Assembly (NCBI GenBank): GCA_947495055.1
Contig: CANLXO010000004.1
Coordinates: 124,001 to 188,000 of the forward strand
Source of the DNA: an uncultured Psychrobacter sp.
Lineage (GTDB): Bacteria; Pseudomonadota; Gammaproteobacteria; Pseudomonadales; Moraxellaceae
DNA: 64,000 nt
Reading direction: 5' to 3'
Of this stretch, positions 33,473-41,171 are shown one piece after another. The notes under the pieces are model-generated. The model was given only the letters and a program-made list of their open reading frames with translations, was not told the origin of the DNA and ran no database searches. The translations under genes were made by a program, and so were the position numbers. Numbering within the stretch: the first letter of the stretch is position 1; every line of letters begins with the position of its first letter.

Positions 33473-34535
33473 TCAAGCTGATGGGCTGAGTAATTGCTTA
33501 CAAGGATTGCGCGTCATAGATTTGACGCGCAATCTACCGGGGCCTTTTGCGACACGTTTGCTTGCTGATTTGGGCGCAGAAATTATCAAAATCGAGCCCA
33601 AAGGGGGCGATCCTGCGCGCGCCTTGGGTGGATTATTCGAGGCTCTAAATCACGGTAAAACCATCGAAAAGGTAGATTTTCGTGATGCTGAGGGCATAGC
33701 ATTAGTCAAGGAGCACCTCAAGAATGCTGATGTCATGCTCGACAGCTTTCGTCCTGGGGTGCTCAAGGGTATGGGTTTAGACCCCCAAACCTTACAGGCT
33801 ATTAATCCAAAACTGGTCATTGTCTCTATTACGGGCTACGGCACGATTGACGGTAGTGACGTGACTCATGACTGGGCGAATAAAGCCGGTCACGATATCA
33901 ACTTTATGGCGATGAGCGGGGTACTCGATCAGCTACGTACCGCAACTGGCGAGCAGGCTATGCCTAATATCCAGTTTGCAGACTTAGCAGGTGGTAGTGA
34001 TACGGCAGTAATTGCCTTGTTAGCAGCGGTATTTGCCGCCAAGCAAACGGGCAAAGGTCGGCATGTCGCCGTCAGCATGACGCATAGCTTATACAATCAT
34101 ATGATTATGCCCAAGGCGACAGGGACGCTCGTCAAAAGCTTCTCAGAACAGAATCCAGCGCCGCATCATGACTTTTTGGGTGGATTATTGCCATGCTACC
34201 GCTTATACAAAACTTTGGATAATCGTTACATGGCGGTAGGGTCACTAGAGCTAAAATTCTGGCAAGGGCTATGTGAAGTTTTAGAGCTGCCTGAGCTCAA
34301 AGACGCGCATTGGCAGCGCGGCGTTATGCCCAACCTGCCAGCGAGCAAAGAGGCTACTGCTATCGTTAGTGACAAATTTGCCAGTCAACCGCTTGAGTTC
34401 TGGCAGCAAGCTTTTGAGACCGCAGACGTTTGCGTAACGCCAGTTTTAAGCTTAGAGGAGGCCAAAGCACACCCACTATTTGCTCATCAAGACGGGCATC
34501 ACAGCACGCTAGGATGGCAAGATATCAGACAATAA
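33465..34535 (+). CDS. CaiB/BaiF-family CoA transferase / alpha-methylacyl-CoA racemase-like
   Basis: The 356-residue protein starts at the ATG at 33465, with GAGGAG seven bases upstream and an eight-base overlap with the previous gene; a longer frame from 33228 is an out-of-register extension. Motifs are VIDLTRNLPGPFATRLLADLGAEIIKIEP and GHDINFMAMSGVL, with the FADLAGGSDTAV segment carrying the family's catalytic Asp. This is the type III CoA transferase family, which includes alpha-methylacyl-CoA racemases. In a branched-chain or methyl-substituted acyl-CoA pathway it would isomerise or transfer CoA. The sequence favours racemase-like enzymes, but the substrate is not visible. Confidence 0.85.
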   Translation: MVNQADGLSNCLQGLRVIDLTRNLPGPFATRLLADLGAEIIKIEPKGGDPARALGGLFEALNHGKTIEKVDFRDAEGIALVKEHLKNADVMLDSFRPGVLKGMGLDPQTLQAINPKLVIVSITGYGTIDGSDVTHDWANKAGHDINFMAMSGVLDQLRTATGEQAMPNIQFADLAGGSDTAVIALLAAVFAAKQTGKGRHVAVSMTHSLYNHMIMPKATGTLVKSFSEQNPAPHHDFLGGLLPCYRLYKTLDNRYMAVGSLELKFWQGLCEVLELPELKDAHWQRGVMPNLPASKEATAIVSDKFASQPLEFWQQAFETADVCVTPVLSLEEAKAHPLFAHQDGHHSTLGWQDIRQ

Positions 34536-34595
34536 TTCTCAAGTATGAGTTTTGAGGTTGTTTTTATTTAAACCGATTACCAAGGAAGGTAAGTT

Positions 34596-36275
34596 ATGGA
34601 TAAGTTTTGGACACAGGGTTATCCAGCAGGGGTCAATGCACAGATAGATCCGCCGCACAGTACGGTGATTGATATTGTAGAGAATAAGCTCACAGAATTT
34701 GCTGATAGAGAATTCTCTAGCAACATGGGCGTAAGCTACACTTATACGCAAATTGACAAAATGTCTTTGATGATTGCAGCTTGGATTCAAAACCTAGGGT
34801 TAGCCAAAGGCTCAGTCATCGGTATTATGATGCCCAATGTTCATCAGTATTTGCCCGTCGTTTTGGGCGTTATACGGGCAGGCATGGTCACCACGTTAAT
34901 CAATCCATTGTACAGCCCGCGTGAGCTTAGGCATCAACTGGTCGACTCTGATACCTCAGCGTTATTTATCTTAGAGCCGTTTTGTAAAACGCTAGAAAAA
35001 ATAATCGATGATACACCCGTCAAAACCGTTGTTATCAGCAAAATAGGCGATATGCTAGGGACCGCAAAAGGCACGATCGTAAACCTTGCTGCCAACTACA
35101 TAAAAAAAGCCATTCCTAGCTATGAGCTAAGCTCCAACGATAGTTATAGTGTCACCCGCTATAAATCTATGCTAAAGCAAGCTAAAAACCTCACTTATTC
35201 TCGGCCTACTGCAAGAGCTGATGACTTATTAATGTTGCAATATACAGGCGGTACTACTGGCGTCGCTAAGGGTATTTTGATTAGCAACAAAAACGTCGTA
35301 ACGGCAACTTATCAATTCGGTGAATGGTTTAAACCCGTCTATGCTGATATTGCTGATAACGTTCAGATGAACACCATCGTTGCGCTGCCGCTTTATCATA
35401 TTTATGCTTTTATTTGCTCTATAGTAGGCTTGAGCGTAGGTCAACATCTCACCTTAGTTACCAATCCGCGCGACATTCCAAGTTTTATTAAAATTTTAGC
35501 TAAGCGCCCCTTTCATTTTCTTCCTGGTGTGAATACTCTATTCCAAGCCTTTGTGATGAATCCTGATTTTAAAAAATTGGACTTCTCAGAATGCAAGCTA
35601 ACGGTGGTAGGCGGTATGGCCGCAACTCCCGAAACCGCTAGGCGCTGGCTTGAAGTGACAGGTCTGCCTATCTTAGAGGGCTGGGGTATGTCTGAGACTC
35701 TAGGAGTCGGCACCGCCAATCCATTCGATGGAACTAAATACACTGGCAACGTCGGCTTGCCGCTACCGGGAGTCGATATCAGTATCTGCGATGACAAGGG
35801 TGACATTCTAGGATTAGGTGAAGTCGGTGAAATGTGCATCAAAGGCGATAATGTTATCTCAAGTTATCATAATATCGATAATGATCAGTTTTTTACTGCT
35901 GATGGCTACCTAAAGACAGGCGATATTGCGTCAATGGACGAGCAGGGCGCGATCAAAATATATGACCGCAAAAAAGATATGATTATCGTTAGTGGTTTTA
36001 ACGTTTACCCCAATGAGGTCGAAAATATCATTGAGACTCATTCTAAAGTTGCTGAATGTTCAGTCGTTGGTATCCCTGATGCGCTGCAAGGCGAGTCTGT
36101 CAAAGCCTATATCGTAAAAGCCGATCAGAGTTTAAACGAGGAGGAGATAAAAGCGCTGTGCCAAGAAAACCTGGCAGGCTATAAGTGCCCGCGCCATATC
36201 GAGTTTATAGACGAGCTCCCTAAATCTACGGTAGGTAAAATACTGCGCCATAAGCTCAGAGCATCAGCAGCTTAG
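34596..36275 (+). CDS. Long-chain acyl-CoA synthetase (AMP-forming)
   Basis: The 559-residue ligase activates a carboxylic acid to its CoA thioester. The AMP-binding P-loop-like motif LQYTGGTTGVAKG, the GWGMSETLG and YLKTGDIASMDEQG motifs, the hinge YDRKKDMIIVSGFNVYPNEVE and the C-terminal catalytic Lys region (LPKSTVGKILRHKLR) are all present. The ATG has GGAAGG about six bases upstream. It is the last plus-strand gene of the first degradation group, convergent with the TetR gene, whose stop is only 11 bp away. Confidence 0.93.
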   Translation: MDKFWTQGYPAGVNAQIDPPHSTVIDIVENKLTEFADREFSSNMGVSYTYTQIDKMSLMIAAWIQNLGLAKGSVIGIMMPNVHQYLPVVLGVIRAGMVTTLINPLYSPRELRHQLVDSDTSALFILEPFCKTLEKIIDDTPVKTVVISKIGDMLGTAKGTIVNLAANYIKKAIPSYELSSNDSYSVTRYKSMLKQAKNLTYSRPTARADDLLMLQYTGGTTGVAKGILISNKNVVTATYQFGEWFKPVYADIADNVQMNTIVALPLYHIYAFICSIVGLSVGQHLTLVTNPRDIPSFIKILAKRPFHFLPGVNTLFQAFVMNPDFKKLDFSECKLTVVGGMAATPETARRWLEVTGLPILEGWGMSETLGVGTANPFDGTKYTGNVGLPLPGVDISICDDKGDILGLGEVGEMCIKGDNVISSYHNIDNDQFFTADGYLKTGDIASMDEQGAIKIYDRKKDMIIVSGFNVYPNEVENIIETHSKVAECSVVGIPDALQGESVKAYIVKADQSLNEEEIKALCQENLAGYKCPRHIEFIDELPKSTVGKILRHKLRASAA

Positions 36276-36286
36276 AGGGTCAGCGA

Positions 36287-37006
36287 CTAATTGATAGGTT
36301 TTTGAGCGCTTAATAACTCAGGCTTAGACATAGAGCGCCATAAGAGGCTAAACAAAGCGTCAAAATTATCATTTAGAGGTACTTGAGCTTGACGAACCGT
36401 ATGCATAATACCAAGGCGGCTGATAAATCCCATAAACACGTCAAATAGAATATAGAGTGGCACCGTATCCACGAGTACCCCACGCTTTTGACCATCCTCA
36501 AGTACACTCAAAAAAGCATCGATAAGCTCTTTATTCTTGTAAATAGCGATATTATGAAAACGCGCTATCGACACTTTAGAGAGCACCATCACCGCATCAG
36601 GCTGCGTATCCACAAAGTCCAAGCACACCCATAAAGTCTTACGCAGGCGATCTTCTACGCTATCTATACCTTGCAGATGATCCATCATCCGCGCAGCAAG
36701 CCTCACCAGCACAATATCCATAATGGTATAGAGCACCGTTTGCTTGTCCCCAAAATACTTATATAGCGTCTGTAGCGACACATTAGCGGTACTGGCAATC
36801 TCAATCATCGTGATATCGCTGGCATCACTGCCTGCAAAAAGCTGGCGCACTGCTTTTTCTATTTTATCTAAGGTAGCAGGGCGCATCTCACTCAATGGGG
36901 CTATAGCTAAAGGTTTGTCCTGACTGTTTGCGTTAACTATTTGGTTTTTAGATGAGCTTGATTTTTTACTACTAGCAGATTTCGGTTTTGAGCGCGCAGA
37001 TTTCAT
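36287..37006 (-). CDS. TetR-family regulator of the fatty-acid locus
   Basis: The 239-residue regulator has a Lys/Ser-rich N-terminal tail (KSARSKPKSASSKKSSSS), then a TetR helix-turn-helix (IEIASTANVSLQTLYKYFGDKQTVLYTI) and an all-helical ligand domain. It lies between two parts of the degradation locus, divergent from the second acyl-CoA dehydrogenase. Two GGTAAT-N4-ATTACC-like palindromes sit in that divergent region and two more upstream of the first acyl-CoA dehydrogenase. It probably represses the locus and itself, with acyl-CoA as the likely inducer, by analogy with TetR fatty-acid regulators. Confidence 0.85.
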   Translation of the reverse strand: MKSARSKPKSASSKKSSSSKNQIVNANSQDKPLAIAPLSEMRPATLDKIEKAVRQLFAGSDASDITMIEIASTANVSLQTLYKYFGDKQTVLYTIMDIVLVRLAARMMDHLQGIDSVEDRLRKTLWVCLDFVDTQPDAVMVLSKVSIARFHNIAIYKNKELIDAFLSVLEDGQKRGVLVDTVPLYILFDVFMGFISRLGIMHTVRQAQVPLNDNFDALFSLLWRSMSKPELLSAQKPIN

Positions 37007-37099
37007 ATAGCATTTTCCGTAGGTAAAGCTAGCTTTGGGGCCGTTAGTTTTTAAAACTATAAGTTTTTAAAAGTATAAGTTTTTAGGACTATAAGCTAG

Positions 37100-37115
37100 G
37101 ATAATAAAAATTACC
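37100..37115. promoter_or_regulatory. GGTAAT-type operator site C
   Basis: Read on the minus strand, GGTAATTTTTATTATC has the left GGTAAT arm intact and a right arm with two mismatches. It lies 94 bp upstream of the TetR start. Confidence 0.45.
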
Positions 37116-37209
37116 ATTATAATATATTTAGTTGCTAATGATAGGCTGTTTTTATACAATAAAACCATACTTACAGAGTATTGCGTTGTTTATAAGTGCC
37201 AGCTATAAA

Positions 37210-37225
37210 GGTAATTTTTATTACT
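37210..37225. promoter_or_regulatory. GGTAAT-type operator site D
   Basis: GGTAATTTTTATTACT matches GGTAAT-N4-ATTACC with one mismatch in the last base, 123 bp upstream of the second acyl-CoA dehydrogenase. Confidence 0.5.
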
Positions 37226-37348
37226 CTTAGTTTATTTTAGTATTTTAAAGCTAAACAGTGGTTAGCTCATAGGCTTACACCCTAAAGTATTTATCACTAG
37301 CACAGCATCTGCATTACCTACTCAAATTTACACTATCAAGGAAGAATT

Positions 37349-38500
37349 ATGGCGATCAATTGCTTTAAACCCAGCTGGATGAACGAAGAGATTGAGATGC
37401 TGCATGAGAGTGCGCTAAAGCTATTTAAAAGCTGGGAGCAGCATGATGAGAGATGGCGCGACGATGGAATGCTTGATCGCGAAGCGTGGTTAGAAGCGGG
37501 CGAGATGGGCTTTTTGTGCGCCTCAATGCCAGAGGAGTATGGCGGGGCAGGTGGTGACTTTCGTCACGAAACCGCGCTTATTTATGCACAATCTGAAGCC
37601 AATATGTCAGGGTTCGGTGGGTTTTTGCATTCAGGTATCGTCGCTCCTTACATTCTCCATCATGGTACTGAAGAGCAAAAGCAAGCATGGCTACCAAAAA
37701 TGGCGACCGGTGAGCTCATCGGTGCGATCGCCATGACCGAACCGGGCACCGGATCTGATTTACAAAACATCAAAACGCATGCCGTCAAAGACGGTGATGA
37801 TTATATTATCAATGGCTCAAAGACCTTTATCACTAATGGTCAGTTGGGCAATTTGATCATTGTAGCCTGCAAGACCAATAGAGACGAGGGGGCAAAAGGC
37901 GTCTCACTAATCGTCGTCGAAACAGACAAAGCACCTGGGTTTGAGCGCGGTAAAAAGCTTAAAAAACTCGGCATGGCGTCACAAGATACCTCTGAGCTAT
38001 TCTTTACCAATATGCGTGTTCCGCAAAAGAACTTACTCGGTACCGTTGAAGGTATGGGGTTTATGCAGCTGATGCAGGAGCTACCGCAAGAGCGCCTTAT
38101 TGTTGCACTAGCTGGGGTTGGTGCGATGAAGTTGGCGCTGGATCTGACTATTGACTACACCAAAGAGCGTACCGCTTTTGGTAAGCCAGTTTGGAGCTTT
38201 CAAAACACACGCTTTAAATTAGCGGAGTGCAACAGTCATTATATCGCCTCAAGCGCGCTTTGCGATGCGGCTATTGAGTCGCTACTAAAAAAAGAGCTAA
38301 CCGTCCAACATGCCGCTTTAATCAAATATTGGGTAACCGAGAAGCAGTGCATCGTCATGGATGAATGCGTGCAGCTATTTGGCGGTTATGGCTACATGAT
38401 GGAATACCCGATTGCTAGGCTGTATGCTGATGCCCGCGTACAAAAAATCTATGGCGGTACCAACGAGATTATGAAAGAGCTGGCATCAAGATTTATGTAG
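37349..38500 (+). CDS. Second acyl-CoA dehydrogenase, long-chain type
   Basis: A 383-residue paralogue of the enzyme at 28777, sharing AMTEPGTGSDLQ, KTFITNGQ, the catalytic MQELPQERL (Glu248 by alignment) and IYGGTNEIMKEL. It has AAGGAAG before the ATG. It lies 47 bp before the SDR-monooxygenase fusion gene and probably forms an operon with it. Having two near-identical isozymes with their own operators suggests different substrates or conditions. Confidence 0.92.
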   Translation: MAINCFKPSWMNEEIEMLHESALKLFKSWEQHDERWRDDGMLDREAWLEAGEMGFLCASMPEEYGGAGGDFRHETALIYAQSEANMSGFGGFLHSGIVAPYILHHGTEEQKQAWLPKMATGELIGAIAMTEPGTGSDLQNIKTHAVKDGDDYIINGSKTFITNGQLGNLIIVACKTNRDEGAKGVSLIVVETDKAPGFERGKKLKKLGMASQDTSELFFTNMRVPQKNLLGTVEGMGFMQLMQELPQERLIVALAGVGAMKLALDLTIDYTKERTAFGKPVWSFQNTRFKLAECNSHYIASSALCDAAIESLLKKELTVQHAALIKYWVTEKQCIVMDECVQLFGGYGYMMEYPIARLYADARVQKIYGGTNEIMKELASRFM

Positions 38501-38547
38501 ATTTTATTCAGGCGAGAATTAGTTTTTACAATTGGTTTATATGTAAT

Positions 38548-41040
38548 ATGAATATTCAAAAGACTGACAAACCCAAACGTACGCCTATCGATCGCATCGC
38601 TGATCTATTGATGGAGGTGGAGCCTACCCGTCAATTCAATCGAATTAAGAGAATCGTTGCTGGTCGCTCCTTTAAGGATGAGTTACTTTACAAGGTTCAA
38701 GGCAAACGTATCTTAGTCACTGGTGCCTCCTCAGGAGTGGGTCGTAGTGCCGCTTTATCTTTGCTCGAGTCAGGCGCACATGTGTTACTGGTGGCGCGCC
38801 GTAGCGATAAGTTGCAAGAGGTCGCTGACGCCGCCGCTAGATTTGATGGTACAGCTTTTATTTATACTTGTGATTTGAGTGATGATGATGACCGCGAAAA
38901 CCTGATTAAACAAGTGCTAAAGGTGCATGGCGGAGTCGATACGATCATCAATAACGCAGGTCGCTCAATCCGCCGCACTATTTATGACGCGGCCGATCGC
39001 TTACATGATTATGACCGCGTCATGAAGATTAATTACTTTGGCGCTATCAAACTCACCATTCCTTTGGTCGATCGTATGCGTATTAGCGGTACGGGCGGTC
39101 ATGTTATTAACATCTCAACGATGGGCACGCAGCTCAAAGGCACGCCAAGATTTGGCGCTTATATTGCTTCAAAAAATGCACTGGATGGCTTCGCTGAAAG
39201 CGTGGCGCCTGAAACCTACAATGATGGTATCAACTGGACCACCGTACATCTGCCGCTTACCCAAACTGATATGATTGCGCCTGCACAAAACACGTGGAAC
39301 GCTTATCCTAAACTATCGGTCGAGGCAGGCGCGGACATGATCTTGTATGCTGTCGCTTACGAGCCTATACGGGTCTGGCATCTGGGTATTTGGGTGATGG
39401 GAGTCATTGATAGCCTATTTAGTAAGTCAGCTCTTAAATATAAATCGCTTGAGTTTCCCAAATATGAGTCAGAAAAGCCGCTACCCAAAGTGGCTGTTAT
39501 TGGCGCAGGCATGTCAGGTATTGCGATGGCAAAGGCGCTAAAAGAGGCTGGAACTTCCAATTTTGTTGTTTATGAAAAGGCAGATTCTGTTGGCGGCACT
39601 TGGCGCGACAACACTTATCCAGGACTTGCCTGCGATGTTCCTGCTCACTTTTACTGTTATAAAGATGAGCTATCGCCCAAATGGAGTCATGTCTTTGCGC
39701 CCGGTCATGAGCTGCGTGATTACTTTGAGGATGTCACCCAAAAGCGCGGCTTGACCGAGCATATCAAATTTAATAGTGAAATCGATGAGGCCAAATTTGA
39801 AGACGGCCTTTGGAAGATCAGAACTAAGACTGGAGACACTGACGAAGCGGACGTCCTAGTCTGTGCGACAGGGGTGTTACATCATCCCAATATGCCAGAT
39901 ATTTTAGGCATTGAGTCCTTTGCAGGTGCAAGTTTTCATAGCGCTCGCTGGGATCACAGCATTCCTCTAGAGGGCAAGCGCGTTGGTATTATCGGTAATG
40001 GCTCAACAGGCGTGCAAATCCTTAGTGCTTTATCTGAGCAATGCGCGCAAGTGACTTTGTTTCAGCGTAGCGCGCAGTGGGTAATCAGTGCGCCCAATCC
40101 AGAGATCCCCAAATCACTACAAACGCTCGCCAAAAAAGTACCTGCTGTTCAGCGCTTGGCATACCACACCGCGGGCAAAGTGTTTACCAGTTTGTTTAAG
40201 GCGCCACTAGCTCCAGGATGGCAGCGTACTTTTTTTAGTAAAAGTGCCAAGGGCAGCTTGTCAAAAGTGTCCAATGACGATTTGCGCGCGCGCTTGACGC
40301 CGGACTACGCACCGATGTGCAAGCGCATGATTTCATCCCCGACGTTCTATAAAGCGGTGCAGCAATCTAATGTCGAGATTTGCACTACCCATATCGAGCG
40401 TATTGATCCCAAAGGAGTCATTACAAAGGATGGTCAGCTTCACGAGTTTGATATCTTAGTCTTTGCCACAGGCTTTCATGCGCAGTCCTATATGCGTCCA
40501 ATGCAATTAACGGGCCGTGATGGGATGGCTTTGGATACCGCTTGGAATGAGGGGCCAATCGCTCATAACACTACGATGATCCCAGGTTTTCCAAATCTAT
40601 TTACGCTTATGGGCCCTAACAGCCCTATTGGTAACTCATCGCTAGTGCCTATTGCAGAGGCGCAAGCAGAGTACGTGATAAAATGGATGGATCGGATGCG
40701 CCGCGAAGGTATCACTGAGATTGAACCAACCGAGGAGGCCACCGAAGCCTTTTATCAAGAAGTAAATGAAGCCTTGGGTACGACAGTTTGGGTCAGTGGC
40801 TGTAATAGCTGGTATCTAAACGAGGATGGTCGCCCGATTCTATGGCCATGGCCTCTAAAGGAGTTGACCCGCCGCTTAACTCAAATCGTAGAGTCTGACT
40901 TTCACATTAAGCGTAACGATCAGGCCGATGCCAAGCTAGCGGATGGCTATCGTGCAGACTCAGCCTATGAGTTTGACAGTCAACTGCTCAAACCAGATAC
41001 TTTAAGCCCAAGGCCAGATTTGGTAGGCCCTAAAGCTTGA
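38548..41040 (+). CDS. Fusion of a short-chain dehydrogenase and a Baeyer-Villiger-type flavin monooxygenase
   Basis: The 830-residue protein has an N-terminal SDR (residues about 50-300: TGASSGVG 58-65, NNAG, Tyr205/Lys209 in YxxxK) and a C-terminal class B flavin monooxygenase with GAGMSG (from residue 319), the YPGLACDVPAHFYCY segment, the Baeyer-Villiger fingerprint FxGxxxHxxxWD at residues 458-469, and the NADPH-binding IIGNGSTGVQ. Such monooxygenases insert oxygen next to ketones, and the SDR could supply the ketone from an alcohol. The ATG has no strong Shine-Dalgarno. It follows the second acyl-CoA dehydrogenase by 47 bp. The substrate (sterol, terpenoid, long-chain ketone) is not known. 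Confidence 0.9.
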   Translation: MNIQKTDKPKRTPIDRIADLLMEVEPTRQFNRIKRIVAGRSFKDELLYKVQGKRILVTGASSGVGRSAALSLLESGAHVLLVARRSDKLQEVADAAARFDGTAFIYTCDLSDDDDRENLIKQVLKVHGGVDTIINNAGRSIRRTIYDAADRLHDYDRVMKINYFGAIKLTIPLVDRMRISGTGGHVINISTMGTQLKGTPRFGAYIASKNALDGFAESVAPETYNDGINWTTVHLPLTQTDMIAPAQNTWNAYPKLSVEAGADMILYAVAYEPIRVWHLGIWVMGVIDSLFSKSALKYKSLEFPKYESEKPLPKVAVIGAGMSGIAMAKALKEAGTSNFVVYEKADSVGGTWRDNTYPGLACDVPAHFYCYKDELSPKWSHVFAPGHELRDYFEDVTQKRGLTEHIKFNSEIDEAKFEDGLWKIRTKTGDTDEADVLVCATGVLHHPNMPDILGIESFAGASFHSARWDHSIPLEGKRVGIIGNGSTGVQILSALSEQCAQVTLFQRSAQWVISAPNPEIPKSLQTLAKKVPAVQRLAYHTAGKVFTSLFKAPLAPGWQRTFFSKSAKGSLSKVSNDDLRARLTPDYAPMCKRMISSPTFYKAVQQSNVEICTTHIERIDPKGVITKDGQLHEFDILVFATGFHAQSYMRPMQLTGRDGMALDTAWNEGPIAHNTTMIPGFPNLFTLMGPNSPIGNSSLVPIAEAQAEYVIKWMDRMRREGITEIEPTEEATEAFYQEVNEALGTTVWVSGCNSWYLNEDGRPILWPWPLKELTRRLTQIVESDFHIKRNDQADAKLADGYRADSAYEFDSQLLKPDTLSPRPDLVGPKA

Positions 41041-41171
41041 GCGGTTTAAAATTATTTAAGATTTATTCAGTTTTTTAAAAATAATGAATAGTTTTAAGTG
41101 AGTGACTTATGAGGGTTTTTATTAGGGTATGTGGATAATATCTGTTCAACACTCCCTAATATATTGGTTGT

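Larger units (their letters stand above)
37007..37348. other. Divergent intergenic region TetR / second acyl-CoA dehydrogenase
   Basis: This AT-rich gap of about 340 bp carries no gene. It holds the two GGTAAT-type sites C (37100-37115) and D (37210-37225), about 95 bp from each other, which could loop or block both divergent promoters. Confidence 0.5.
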
